NCBI GenBank assembly: GCA_900539835.1
Contig: UQDR01000014.1
Location: 1 to 60,709, forward strand
Direction: 5' to 3'
Length of the DNA stretch: 60,709 bases
Origin: an uncultured Ruminococcus sp.
GTDB taxonomy: Bacteria; Bacillota; Clostridia; Oscillospirales; Ruminococcaceae
Shown: positions 25,382-33,603 of the stretch, piece by piece
How positions within the stretch are numbered: the stretch's first letter is position 1
How the letters are laid out: each line of letters opens with the position of its first letter
Notes under the pieces: generated by a model
The model's input: only the letters and a program-made list of their open reading frames with translations
Told to the model about the DNA's origin: nothing
The model's database searches: none
Made by a program: the position numbers and the translations under genes

Positions 25382-26578
25382 ATGGGATTAAATTCTACAC
25401 CCTCCGGTGAGCGAATACACATTGGTTTTTTCGGCAGACGAAATGCGGGGAAGTCCAGTGTTGTTAATGCAGTAACGGGGCAGGATCTGGCAGTTGTATC
25501 TGACACGCTGGGTACTACTACTGACCCTGTATACAAAGCTATGGAGCTTTTGCCGTTAGGTCCTGTTATGATCATAGACACCCCCGGATTTGATGATGAG
25601 GGAAGTCTTGGTGAGCTGAGAATCAAGAAAACAAAGCAGGTTTTAAACAAGACTGACGTGGCGGTTTTAATTGTTGACGCACAGCAGGGATTATCTGATA
25701 CGGACAGACAGCTTATTTCCATGTTTGAGGCAAAGGAACTGCCGTTTATAATTGTTTATAACAAATCAGATTTATTAGATAACATAAAATCGTCAAAGGA
25801 TAATGAGATTTATATTAGTGCAAAAGATAAAATAAACATATATGAGCTGAAAGAAAAAATCGGAAAGCTTTCGGCTGTACAATCAAACGAAAAAAGATTG
25901 GTGGGCGATTTATTAAACGAGGGAGATTTTGTGGTGCTTGTTGTGCCGATAGACTCATCTGCGCCCAAGGGCAGGCTTATTCTTCCTCAACAGCAGGCAA
26001 TAAGAGATATTCTTGAGGCGGGGGCAATTTCTATTGTGACGAGAGATACAGAGCTTAAACACACTTTAGAGAATCTTGGTAAAAAGCCTGAGATGGTTAT
26101 AACAGACAGTCAGGCTTTCAAGCAGGTTGCGAAAGATGTCCCAGAAGATATAAAGCTCACCTCATTTTCTATACTTATGGCAAGATACAAGGGATTGCTT
26201 AACAGTGCGGTGAGGGGTGCCAAGGCAATAGATAGTCTTGAAAACGGAGACAAGGTACTTATTTCTGAGGGGTGTACACACCACAGGCAATGTGAGGACA
26301 TCGGCACGGTCAAGCTTCCCAACTGGCTGAAGAAGCACACAGGAAAACAGCTTGAATTTGCTTTCTCATCCGGTACAGAGTTTCCTGAAGATTTATCAAA
26401 ATATAAGCTGATTATTCACTGCGGCGGCTGTATGCTTAACGAACGTGAGGTCAGATATCGTATGAAGTGCGCCGAAGATCAGGGTGTGCCGATTACAAAT
26501 TACGGAACGGCTATTGCTTTCATGAACGGTATTTTAAAAAGGAGCTTGTCTGTCCTTGGTGACAATTTCGGGTTGTAA
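25382..26578 (+). CDS. hydF: [FeFe]-hydrogenase maturation GTPase HydF
   Basis: 398 aa from the ATG behind AAGGAGAA. HydF is the scaffold on which the two-iron subcluster is built before transfer to the hydrogenase. The GTPase domain (1-165) has GRRNAGKSS, DTPGFDDEG and NKSD. A dimerisation domain follows, then the cluster-binding domain with CTHHRQCEDIG and HCGGCMLNEREV, which supply the three Cys for the [4Fe-4S] cluster. hydE and hydG are not in the window. It implies fermentative hydrogen metabolism. Confidence 0.96.
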   Translation: MGLNSTPSGERIHIGFFGRRNAGKSSVVNAVTGQDLAVVSDTLGTTTDPVYKAMELLPLGPVMIIDTPGFDDEGSLGELRIKKTKQVLNKTDVAVLIVDAQQGLSDTDRQLISMFEAKELPFIIVYNKSDLLDNIKSSKDNEIYISAKDKINIYELKEKIGKLSAVQSNEKRLVGDLLNEGDFVVLVVPIDSSAPKGRLILPQQQAIRDILEAGAISIVTRDTELKHTLENLGKKPEMVITDSQAFKQVAKDVPEDIKLTSFSILMARYKGLLNSAVRGAKAIDSLENGDKVLISEGCTHHRQCEDIGTVKLPNWLKKHTGKQLEFAFSSGTEFPEDLSKYKLIIHCGGCMLNEREVRYRMKCAEDQGVPITNYGTAIAFMNGILKRSLSVLGDNFGL

Positions 26579-26606
26579 AATCGTTTGTTGAAAAAGATAT
26601 ACACAG

Positions 26607-26637
26607 GCGGACGGAATTTAATATCTGTCCGCTTTTT
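26607..26637 (+). terminator. Terminator of hydF
   Basis: Stem GCGGAC/GTCCGC with a 14-base loop and TTTTT. Repeat copy 3 begins directly after it. Confidence 0.75.
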
Positions 26638-26780
26638 ATAACTTAGGCAAGGATGTCCCCCGCCTTTTTAGGCGGCGGGTTCCATATTGTCATCAGTAGG
26701 AGATACAATCTCCTACTGATGACCGCATTGCTTTGCAATGCACTTGCCACGTTGAATGACGGGGCAAGCCCCTTATTGAA
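26638..26780 (+). repeat. Hairpin-array repeat, copy 3
   Basis: The most regular copy. Hairpins: CCCGCC/GGCGGG, a perfect 13-bp stem CATCAGTAGGAGA/TCTCCTACTGATG with loop TACAA, GCATTGC-TTT-GCAATGC and GGGGC-AA-GCCCC. Like copy 2 it starts ATAACTTAGGCA right after a gene end, and like the others ends CTTATTGAA. No open reading frame of interest. Confidence 0.9.
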
Positions 26781-26803
26781 TGTATGAAAACATCGAAAAG
26801 TTC

Positions 26804-26832
26804 TTGACAAAACAGGGTCAAAGTAGTATGAT
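26804..26832 (+). promoter_or_regulatory. Sigma-A promoter of mgtE
   Basis: TTGACA, 17 bases, TATGAT. It predicts a 5' UTR of about 250 bases before mgtE. Confidence 0.75.
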
Positions 26833-26843
26833 TAAAAAGGTGG

Positions 26844-26880
26844 AAAATTCATATACGGTTGTTGTATGTGGATTTTTTAT
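26844..26880 (+). terminator. Promoter-proximal terminator-like hairpin in the mgtE leader
   Basis: AAAATTCATATAC pairs with GTATGTGGATTTT (13 bp including G-T pairs) over a 7-base loop and runs into TTTTTT. It begins within about 10 bases of the predicted transcript start, so most transcripts could end here unless something prevents folding. Confidence 0.6.
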
Positions 26881-26905
26881 TTTATTGACAAGGAAGTGAT
26901 TTTGA

Positions 26906-26968
26906 GTGGACGACGCCGGACATAATTTGATTACCCCTGACTTATGCAGGCGCTTGTCTGCTTTATAA
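26906..26968 (+). CDS. Possible 20-aa leader peptide upstream of mgtE
   Basis: GTG start nine bases behind GGAAG, reading MDDAGHNLITPDLCRRLSAL then TAA. The end of the frame lies inside the next hairpin (26929-26981), so translation would compete with that structure. It starts with two Asp and contains Pro-Asp, a composition known to destabilise ribosomes at low magnesium in other leader peptides. The frame is short and could be chance. Confidence 0.35.
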   Translation: MDDAGHNLITPDLCRRLSAL

Positions 26969-26981
26969 TAAAAGGGTAATC
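26929..26981 (+). promoter_or_regulatory. Structured RNA element in the mgtE leader
   Basis: GATTACCC and GGGTAATC form a perfect 8-bp outer stem. Inside lies a smaller hairpin GCAG/CTGC. A further stem CAGTAG/CTGCTG lies close to the mgtE start. No M-box core motif is visible, so it is not the usual magnesium riboswitch. Confidence 0.5.
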
Positions 26982-27088
26982 TGTGTTGAGCTCGGTATTA
27001 ATTCAAAACTGCAATTCACATTTTAGAGATTTTCTGCATATCAGTAGGCAAGGATTGATAATGTGGGCTGCTGTTAAGGGGGAATAAT

Positions 27089-28462
27089 ATGTACAATACA
27101 GTATTACAGCTGATTGATCAAAGAAATTTAAAAGCAATCAAGGTTATATTTGAGAACATGAATGAAGCGGATATTGCGGATCTTCTTCAGCAGATTCATG
27201 ATGAAACTGATGTTGATCAAAAGGATTTGCCGCTTCTTTTCAGACTTTTGCCCAAGGATGTTGCGGCAGATGTTTTCGCTTATATGGACAGTGACATGCA
27301 GGAGATGCTTATCAACTCTTTCACTGACCGTGAGCTTCAGCAGGTAATTGACGATTTGTTTATTGACGATACGGTTGATATTATTGAAGAGATGCCTGCA
27401 AACGTTGTTTCCCGTATTCTCAAAAATGCGGATATGGAAACAAGAAAGCAGATAAATCAGATTTTAAAATATCCTAAGGACAGCGCCGGTTCGATTATGA
27501 CGACGGAGTATGTTTATCTTAACAAGGACATGACTGTCAGGGATGCTTTAAAGAAAATACGTCAGCTTGGAATGGTAAAGGAAACGGTTTATACTCTTTA
27601 TGTAACCGAAAACCGAAAGCTGATAGGTGTTCTTTCTGTATTGGATATACTCACATCTGACGATGATGATGTTATTGAAGATATCATGGACACCAATGTT
27701 ATAACTGTAGACACTCATGAGGACAGAGAGCTTGTGGCGGCGCAGTTCTCAAAATACGACTTTCTTGCGCTTCCTGTAGTAGACAAAGAAAACCGTATTG
27801 TGGGAATTGTTACGTTTGACGACGCTATGGACGTTATGCAGGAGGAAAACACAGAGGACTTCTCTCGTATGGCGGCTATGGCTCCTATTGAAGACCCGTA
27901 TTTTAAGACGTCAGTTTTTGCACATGCGAGAAACAGAATACTTTGGCTATTGGTTCTCATGCTTTCAGCGACGATAACCGGTTCGATTATCACAAGGTAT
28001 GAAGCGGCATTTGCAGCTGTGCCTTTATTAGTGTCGTTTATTCCTATGCTTACTGGAACAGGAGGAAACTGCGGTTCACAGACGTCGACTATGATAATTC
28101 GAGGAATGTCGTTGGGAGAGATCAGGTTAAAGGATTTTTTTAAGGTAATATTGAAGGAATTCAGGATATCTTTGATTGTGAGCATTATTCTTGCGTTTGT
28201 TAATGGAATAAGAATTTATATAACTTACACATATTTTTATACGGACACATCAGCTGACCCAATAAAGCTTTCAATAACGGTAAGTCTTGCGATAATTGCA
28301 ACGGTTATAATGTCAAAGCTTATTGGCTGTATGCTTCCGATGCTTGCAAAGAGGCTTCATCTTGACCCTGCCATAATGGCGGCGCCTCTTATTACTACCA
28401 TTGTGGATACTTGTTCGACATTAGTATTCTTTAATATTGCGATGCAGATGTTTAATCTATAG
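27089..28462 (+). CDS. mgtE: Magnesium transporter MgtE
   Basis: 457 aa, full length, behind AAGGGGGAA. The N-terminal superhelical domain (1-125, acidic) is followed by two CBS domains (about 130-250; MTTEYVYLNKDMTVRDALK, then IMDTNVITVDTHEDRELV) and a five-helix membrane domain starting near 280. The pore segment contains PMLTGTGGNCGSQTST. The cytosolic domains close the channel when magnesium is bound. The long leader suggests added control at the RNA level. Confidence 0.95.
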   Translation: MYNTVLQLIDQRNLKAIKVIFENMNEADIADLLQQIHDETDVDQKDLPLLFRLLPKDVAADVFAYMDSDMQEMLINSFTDRELQQVIDDLFIDDTVDIIEEMPANVVSRILKNADMETRKQINQILKYPKDSAGSIMTTEYVYLNKDMTVRDALKKIRQLGMVKETVYTLYVTENRKLIGVLSVLDILTSDDDDVIEDIMDTNVITVDTHEDRELVAAQFSKYDFLALPVVDKENRIVGIVTFDDAMDVMQEENTEDFSRMAAMAPIEDPYFKTSVFAHARNRILWLLVLMLSATITGSIITRYEAAFAAVPLLVSFIPMLTGTGGNCGSQTSTMIIRGMSLGEIRLKDFFKVILKEFRISLIVSIILAFVNGIRIYITYTYFYTDTSADPIKLSITVSLAIIATVIMSKLIGCMLPMLAKRLHLDPAIMAAPLITTIVDTCSTLVFFNIAMQMFNL

Positions 28463-28489
28463 ATAACAATTAAATAAAATATTATAGAA

Positions 28490-28520
28490 AGCCCTTGTTA
28501 ATATGCAAGGGCTATATTTT
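28490..28520 (+). terminator. Terminator of mgtE
   Basis: Stem AGCCCTTG/CAAGGGCT with an 8-base loop, then ATATTTTTTT. Confidence 0.85.
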
Positions 28521-28603
28521 TTTATTTAAATTATGCTTTTAAGCTTTATTATTAAAAATTAATGATAAAAACTAAATTATTAATGTTTTTCGATAAAAAA
28601 CTA

Positions 28604-28632
28604 TTGACAAACGATAAATGGTGTGGTATATT
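28604..28632 (+). promoter_or_regulatory. Promoter of the DUF2975-HTH pair
   Basis: TTGACA, 17 bases, TATATT. The first transcribed bases contain an inverted repeat TAATGTC...GACATTA (28635-28663), a possible operator for the HTH protein encoded downstream. Confidence 0.7.
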
Positions 28633-28731
28633 AATAATGTCGATAACCGGTGTGACATTATATTAATGCTTTTAAGAGGCTCTGTTAAAGCTTTAAGGCA
28701 GAGTTGGCGAAAAAATGAGGGAGGATTTTTT

Positions 28732-29307
28732 ATGAAGGGTATAAACAAAGTTATTATGGTAATTTCAAAGGTCTTAGAAATTTTACATTGGGTGGGCAGT
28801 CTATTTATGGCAGCTGTTCTTGTGTGTTCAATTACAGCAAAGGATTGGCTTGCAAATCATGTGAGTGACATTGTTGCTAAAGCTGGTGATACTATATCCA
28901 CATATGGTTTTGAATTAAAGATTGTTGGATTAGATAATAATGTAAACATAACGGCAATAATGCTGTTTTCAATAACGGCAGTTATTGTGCTTAATGTATC
29001 AGCAATGGTATGGAGAAATATATATCTTATTTTAAAGACTGCCAAGGGAAAAACTTGGTTTTCAAATGGAAAGACTCCTTTTCAGAAAGATATCATCCGC
29101 ATGGTCAGGGAAATCGGAATATTCTATATTCTTATTCCTGTTGTAGGTTTGATTATGAGTATTATATCACGCATTGTGCTTGGTGTTGATGTTACAGAAG
29201 CCGCAGTTGACATGGGTGATATTATTACAGGAATTTTAGTTCTTTGTCTGACACAGGTTTTTTCTTATGGAGCAGAACTTCAAGAGGATGTAAACGGACT
29301 TTTATAA
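28732..29307 (+). CDS. DUF2975 family membrane protein
   Basis: 191 aa from the ATG behind GGGAGGA; the frame is open 38 codons upstream across the leader. Four membrane helices are visible at about 15-35, 72-95, 122-148 and 160-180. It matches DUF2975 proteins (YoaS-like), whose role is unknown and which are commonly encoded directly before a small YozG-type HTH gene, as here with 12 bases between. Confidence 0.82.
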   Translation: MKGINKVIMVISKVLEILHWVGSLFMAAVLVCSITAKDWLANHVSDIVAKAGDTISTYGFELKIVGLDNNVNITAIMLFSITAVIVLNVSAMVWRNIYLILKTAKGKTWFSNGKTPFQKDIIRMVREIGIFYILIPVVGLIMSIISRIVLGVDVTEAAVDMGDIITGILVLCLTQVFSYGAELQEDVNGLL

Positions 29308-29319
29308 GAGGGGATAGTT

Positions 29320-29532
29320 ATGGGCAAAATAATATTACGTCTTGACAGAATGATGGTAGAACGAAAAATCTCGCTTAATGAGCTTGCAGAAAGAGTGGGG
29401 ATTTCTAACGTTAATTTATCGAAAATAAAAAACAACAAAGTAACTGCAATCAGGTTTTCTACTCTTGCCGCAATATGCGAAGTTCTTGAATGTGAAGCTG
29501 GAGATATTTTAGAATTTCAGAAAGATGATTAA
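29320..29532 (+). CDS. Small Xre-family HTH regulator (YozG-like)
   Basis: 70 aa, almost entirely one helix-turn-helix domain (ISLNELAERVGISNVNLSKI, TLAAICEVLECEAGDILEF). It is the partner of the DUF2975 gene and probably regulates that operon. Confidence 0.88.
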   Translation: MGKIILRLDRMMVERKISLNELAERVGISNVNLSKIKNNKVTAIRFSTLAAICEVLECEAGDILEFQKDD

Positions 29533-29536
29533 TATT

Positions 29537-29572
29537 AAAGGAGCTGCTTCATATTTTCGGAGCAGCTCCTTT
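29537..29572 (+). terminator. Terminator after the HTH gene
   Basis: A perfect 12-bp stem AAAGGAGCTGCT/AGCAGCTCCTTT with a 12-base loop; it may also serve the converging sigK half. Confidence 0.8.
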
Positions 29573-29593
29573 AACATTTTTATAATTATTATT

Positions 29594-29956
29594 TTATGGT
29601 TTTTCTTTAAACTTATCATGGAGCGTTTCGAGGGCTTTTTTTTCAATTCGGGAGACATAGGATCTTGAAATGTTTAACTTTGCTGCGATTTCACGCTGGG
29701 TCATAGGGGCATTGCCGGAAAGTCCATATCGCATGATAATAATCTCTGTTTCTCGTGGTGTGAGATATTTATCAATGAATTTATACAGCTCTTCAGATTT
29801 GATGATCAATTCAATTTTATCGACAACAGATTCGTCATCAGGAATAATATCTATCAATGTAAGCTGATTGCCGTTGCGGTCGGTTTCAATGGGCTCATCA
29901 AAATGCAATTCGCCTGCTGTCTTTTTCAAGCTTCTGAAGTGCATGAGGATTTCATT
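29594..29956 (-). CDS. sigK: sigK, 3' half (sigma-K regions 2.4 to 4)
   Basis: 120 codons encoding the C-terminal part of mother-cell sigma factor K: NEILMHFRSLKK (region 2), LTLIDIIPDDESVVDKIE, and region 4 with LTPRETEIIIMRYGL and MTQREIAAKLNISRSYVSR. It has no start codon of its own; upstream the frame runs into the recombinase gene. The 5' half is at 38877-39208 in the same orientation. Joining both at the shared AA gives ...RCVE-NEILMHFRS..., the exact continuity seen in intact SigK, 230 aa in all. Confidence 0.92.
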   Translation of the reverse strand, partial: NEILMHFRSLKKTAGELHFDEPIETDRNGNQLTLIDIIPDDESVVDKIELIIKSEELYKFIDKYLTPRETEIIIMRYGLSGNAPMTQREIAAKLNISRSYVSRIEKKALETLHDKFKEKP

Positions 29957-31676
29957 CGCTATCCGCTCGTAGCGGCTCTTCATTTTCCTCTGAAAAGCTT
30001 GCAAAATCTATGCTGTTTTCATCGTATCCAAACAGCAGAACGTGGGCGTTTTCGCCGTCCCAGATCACCTTTTTCACAAATGTGCGTACTGCCGCGCGTC
30101 TTTGCTCAATTTCCATTGTATCAAAGGATTTTCCGAAGGATACAAGCAAATCCTTCAGCATTTCAAAATCGCTGTCAGAATACTTGTTTTGATTCGTCAT
30201 ATTGGAAATATCTGCCATCCGCTTTTTAACACTTTCCACTTTGGTATGCAGTTCATTGATTTGTCCGGTAATATAATCAAACGCCGCCGTACCGTCAGAT
30301 TTGGCAAGAGCAGAGACAAGAGCAGTGATTTGCTTTTCGCTTTCCTGTTGCTCTTTTTTCAGTCTGGCGAATTTCTCTTCAAAATCTTCTCTGTTTGCTT
30401 CTATTTCCTGCCTTGCGGTTTCCAGCCCTTTGACACATGCAGAACTGTTTTCCGATAACAGTTTGATTTGTTCGCAGATGGCTTTGTCAAGCTCGTTTCC
30501 GTTGGGATTTTTGCTGTTGCAGTTTTTGCATCGGCTCTTTTCTTTTGTCTGGCAGAGATAGGAATAAATTTGCTCTCCGTCCTTGTTCAGCCTTTTGGAT
30601 AACTTCGGACGCATAAAGTCTCCGCAGCTTCCGCAGAACAGTAAACCGGACAAAAGAGCTACATTGCTTCTCGGCTTGCAGTAGGACTTGGAGCGGTTTT
30701 GCTCTAAAAGATTTTGCACCTTTACCCAATCCGCCCCGGAAATCAGTCCTTTATGTTTTCCAACCGCTATAATCCATTCGTCCATCTCACGCATTTTATT
30801 TGCCTTGCCGGTTTTCTGAATGGTTTTGTTGTAAGCCATAATCCCATGCTTGCCGTCAAAGTCGGATTTATCTGCATAAATTTCAACGCCATTACTTTCA
30901 AAATAGTTCCAGGCTTCCGTGTCCGCTTTCATGTAAACGGGATTAGCCAAAATGGAACGAATGGCAAATCGGGTAAAATCCTTGCCGTTCTTTGTTGTGA
31001 TATGATTTTGTATTAAATATGTTTCAGTTTTGGTTAATGAATTGTTTGTAAGGAATTTTTCAAAGATAGTTCGGATAAGCTCCGCTTCCTCTTTTATAAT
31101 GTCCAGCTTGTATGCCTTGCGCTCCTTTCCGTCTACCGTTACGCTTCCTACAATCTGCGTGCTTTTGTAGCCGGTTGGAGTATTGCCGCCCAGCCATCTG
31201 CCGGATTTTGCAAGTTCATGCATATTGTCCTTGATACGCTCCGCAATGGTTTCTCGTTCCATCTGTGCAAAAACAGTACACATACTCAGCATAGCCCTAC
31301 CGGACGGAGTGGAAGTGTCGTACCGTTCGCTGACCGAAAGAAAAGCTACGTTCATATCTTCAAACACTTCGTACATCAGCGAAAAGTCCGCAACATTACG
31401 ACTGATACGGTCAAGCCGATAGCACACAACCGCCTGAATATGATTTGCCTTGATTTCTTTCATCATTTCTTTAAACTGCGGTCGGTTGGTGTTTCCGCCG
31501 GAAAAACCCTCGTCCTCAAAAATGAGTATATCCGCTTCTTCTGTCTCTGGATTATGCAGTCGGATATATTGCCGGCACAGTTCAATTTGATTTTCAATAC
31601 TTTCACCCTTACCTGTAAATTTTGATTTACGGGAGTAGATGGCGAATTTCCTGAAATCCTTATTTTCAGTTTTCAT
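29952..31676 (-). CDS. Large serine recombinase of the skin-type element (SpoIVCA-like)
   Basis: 574 aa, starting at the ATG behind GTGGAGG; another in-frame ATG five codons up overlaps that site. The resolvase domain (1-160) has YSRKS with the catalytic Ser, QIELCRQYIR, CYRLDRISRN and AQMERETIAERIKDN. A recombinase domain follows (TPTGYKS...), then a zinc-ribbon domain with four Cys (FCGSCGDF and CKNC) and a coiled coil (about 400-480). Its stop codon overlaps the att core at the 3' half of sigK. By position it should excise the element from sigK, as SpoIVCA does in Bacillus. Confidence 0.93.
   Translation of the reverse strand: MKTENKDFRKFAIYSRKSKFTGKGESIENQIELCRQYIRLHNPETEEADILIFEDEGFSGGNTNRPQFKEMMKEIKANHIQAVVCYRLDRISRNVADFSLMYEVFEDMNVAFLSVSERYDTSTPSGRAMLSMCTVFAQMERETIAERIKDNMHELAKSGRWLGGNTPTGYKSTQIVGSVTVDGKERKAYKLDIIKEEAELIRTIFEKFLTNNSLTKTETYLIQNHITTKNGKDFTRFAIRSILANPVYMKADTEAWNYFESNGVEIYADKSDFDGKHGIMAYNKTIQKTGKANKMREMDEWIIAVGKHKGLISGADWVKVQNLLEQNRSKSYCKPRSNVALLSGLLFCGSCGDFMRPKLSKRLNKDGEQIYSYLCQTKEKSRCKNCNSKNPNGNELDKAICEQIKLLSENSSACVKGLETARQEIEANREDFEEKFARLKKEQQESEKQITALVSALAKSDGTAAFDYITGQINELHTKVESVKKRMADISNMTNQNKYSDSDFEMLKDLLVSFGKSFDTMEIEQRRAAVRTFVKKVIWDGENAHVLLFGYDENSIDFASFSEENEEPLRADSE
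29955..29980 (-). other. Attachment site at the 3' half of sigK
   Basis: Core AA at 29955-29956 within AATGA, followed inside the element (29957-29980, plus strand) by an arm containing CTCGTAGCGGCTCT. The opposite element end has CTCATAACGGCTCT at the same distance. As I recall, AATGA is also the sequence at which the Bacillus subtilis skin element recombines. Confidence 0.75.
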
Positions 31677-31745
31677 ATGGATAACCTCCACGATATGTTA
31701 TGTAATATTTAGTTTTATCACATTATGGCTCTTACCTACACCCTT

Positions 31746-31774
31746 ATTATAAACCAAAAACGCAAAAAAAGCAA
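31746..31774 (-). promoter_or_regulatory. Possible sigma-A-like promoter of the recombinase gene
   Basis: On the minus strand: TTGCTT, 17 bases, TATAAT, about 70 bases before the start. A sigma-E motif was not seen, although a sporulation-specific recombinase would be expected to have one. Confidence 0.45.
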
Positions 31775-31814
31775 AACATCTCCTCGCCATAGAGCAAAAT
31801 TTTTCACGTATACG

Positions 31815-31845
31815 CAAAAAACCGCCTATGATTTCTCATAGACGG
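31815..31845 (-). terminator. Terminator of the RHH gene
   Basis: On the minus strand CCGTCTATGA pairs with TCATAGGCGG (one G-T pair, loop GAAA), followed by TTTTTT. Confidence 0.75.
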
Positions 31846-31870
31846 CGCATTTCATTGTAATCGGTAAAAC

Positions 31871-32053
31871 TTATTTTTTATCCGATTCAGTCATGTTTTC
31901 GAGTGCAAATTCGCAGCATTGCACAACTACTTGATTAAAAGAAATATCATTGTCATTCGCCAGCTTTTGCAATTTGTCTATCAAATCGTCGGGCATACGA
32001 ATTGTTTTATTGGAACATTGATGTTTCTTGATTTTAAATACTCTTTCATCCAT
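31871..32053 (-). CDS. Ribbon-helix-helix protein (CopG/Arc-like)
   Basis: 60 aa from the ATG behind GAGGTG. The segment NKTIRMPDDLIDKLQKLAND followed by ISFNQVVVQCCEFAL is a typical ribbon-helix-helix fold. Such proteins repress promoters or help as accessory DNA-bending factors. Beside the recombinase it could control excision, either as repressor or as directionality factor; this is inference. It is divergent from the zinc-ribbon gene. Confidence 0.75.
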   Translation of the reverse strand: MDERVFKIKKHQCSNKTIRMPDDLIDKLQKLANDNDISFNQVVVQCCEFALENMTESDKK

Positions 32054-32133
32054 TTTTAACACCTCATATATAAGATAAATTATATTGTATTTTGAACAGA
32101 AATAATATATGCAATATTTTATGTAAATTTTAC

Positions 32134-32162
32134 TTGCAATTTTACTTGTGGCGTGCTATAAT
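32134..32162 (+). promoter_or_regulatory. Promoter of the zinc-ribbon membrane protein gene
   Basis: TTGCAA, 17 bases, TATAAT, 34 bases before the start codon. Confidence 0.65.
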
Positions 32163-32196
32163 GTGTTTGTATAAAAAGCGTTATGGAGGATTTCAT

Positions 32197-33468
32197 ATGA
32201 AAAATTGTATAAAATGTAATCAAAAGTTGGAAGATAACGCCATTTTTTGTAACAGTTGTGGCGCTTCACAGGAGACAGAAAATCAAATTGATAGTGTAAC
32301 AGTTAATGATAATGAAACCACACCTACTACCATTGAACCTGCAAAAGGATTTAGCGAATATTTCAAAAACGCCGTAAACTATGCGAAGCTGGACAAGGAG
32401 AGTAAAAAGAAAGTATTTAAGCAAACCTTGCTTGGCGGCTTTGCTATTTTAGCTTTGGTGTTTATAATTCCTGTTGTTTGCGTTTTCGTTAGTGATTTAA
32501 CTAAGTCTCCTAGATCTCAACCAACAGGAACATTTTCAACTTCGGACACTTCTGAACCTACAGAAATTGGTGAACATATTACGGAAAATATTGCTTTATT
32601 CAAATCCAATTCAGGAGCTATTTATACCTACACATTGAAAGATTTTAATGACCGTATAAATAGGAGATTAGGAGCAGAGCTATTCAATTATTCTGAGTGG
32701 GAAAAACGAGATTTGCAGACTCAAGAAAAAAGCGGAGTTGAATTTGTATCATATACTTATGATATAGTAACTGGAAACTCGCTTACTGGTATGATCGAAG
32801 TATTGGTTGAAAAAGATAGCAACTATATTTTAGGAATAAATATTGGTGTTGATTCAAATGCAGATGACGGTAAGGCAGCTCCAACAGCAATAACATGGGG
32901 ATTGTTAGGATGTGGCTCTGAAATTGATGATAATACTGTTAACACAATTTTAAGTCGTTTTCTTGATAATTTAAAAAATGGCAAGTATGAAATGTTCTAT
33001 TTTAATAATTCCTCATTTGAACTATATAAAGAAAATGGAATGATAATGGTTTCCATATTGCCTATTTCAGATACAAAAATAGAAGAAAATAATTTGGTGG
33101 TTATAGAGCCACCTGACAAAAATATAACTTCTGAATCCATTAGTTCAGAAACAACAGAACAGCAAGAGACCTCTGAACCTGTAAACCTTTTCCAAAGAAC
33201 ATGGACAAGTAGTGATGGCTTGTATCAAATGAATATTGCAGAGGTTTACGAGGACGGAAGTATTGTAGGCACTTTAAAAATAAGCAATGGTTCTCATTCT
33301 ATGTCTTTTGAAATCAGTGCTTCACCGAATGATGAAGGAACATATTATTCACAGTTAAATGATGGTTACACTACCACCGATATTTGGTTCTATTTCCCAG
33401 ATGAAAATCAAATGCAATGCTCATTGAACTCAGAAGATGGCGATTCAATACAATTTACCATGAATTAA
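32197..33468 (+). CDS. Zinc-ribbon membrane protein with large outer domain
   Basis: 423 aa from the ATG behind GGAGGA. Residues 3-22 form a zinc ribbon (CIKCNQKLEDNAIFCNSCG). One membrane helix lies at about 82-102 (LLGGFAILALVFIIPVVCVFV in shorter part), preceded by an amphipathic KKVFKQ stretch. The remaining 320 residues would be outside, with a Ser/Thr/Glu-rich linker near 305-325 and a C-terminal beta domain (WTSSDGLYQMNIAEVYEDGS). Similar zinc-ribbon/TM proteins are common in Clostridia with unknown role. It is part of the excisable element. Confidence 0.7.
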   Translation: MKNCIKCNQKLEDNAIFCNSCGASQETENQIDSVTVNDNETTPTTIEPAKGFSEYFKNAVNYAKLDKESKKKVFKQTLLGGFAILALVFIIPVVCVFVSDLTKSPRSQPTGTFSTSDTSEPTEIGEHITENIALFKSNSGAIYTYTLKDFNDRINRRLGAELFNYSEWEKRDLQTQEKSGVEFVSYTYDIVTGNSLTGMIEVLVEKDSNYILGINIGVDSNADDGKAAPTAITWGLLGCGSEIDDNTVNTILSRFLDNLKNGKYEMFYFNNSSFELYKENGMIMVSILPISDTKIEENNLVVIEPPDKNITSESISSETTEQQETSEPVNLFQRTWTSSDGLYQMNIAEVYEDGSIVGTLKISNGSHSMSFEISASPNDEGTYYSQLNDGYTTTDIWFYFPDENQMQCSLNSEDGDSIQFTMN

Positions 33469-33475
33469 AAAATAG

Positions 33476-33567
33476 GAGGCCATGTTTCAGATGCAAAGCA
33501 GTTGAAAGAATCATTTCTCAAGACTTACAATGAGCAAATGCAAAAAACGATAGATGAAACAAAATAA
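33476..33567 (+). pseudogene. Possible remnant of a small coding sequence
   Basis: Behind AGGAGG an ATG opens a frame that stops after seven codons. Shifted by one base, an open frame (DAKQLKESFLKTYNEQMQKT, IDETK) runs to a stop at 33567. It looks like the end of a gene that lost its start. Evidence is thin. Confidence 0.3.
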
Positions 33568-33603
33568 ATTTAGATTGAATAAGTTATATGAGGTGAATAA
33601 CAT

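Noticed and set aside
26886..26914. Second promoter in the mgtE leader (TTGACA at 26886)
   Set aside because: The sequence 17 bases downstream is GGACGA, with no resemblance to a -10 box.
26840..27088. M-box (ykoK) magnesium riboswitch before mgtE
   Set aside because: The known core pieces (GGTGAGGCTCC, GACGCCAATGGGTCAACAG, GTGCTAAAGCTC) are not present, and the stems do not fit. Kept only as an unassigned structured leader.
29594..30004. Independent short sigma-factor gene at the 3' half of sigK
   Set aside because: The frame upstream of the junction is recombinase coding sequence in another frame and has no credible start or binding site.
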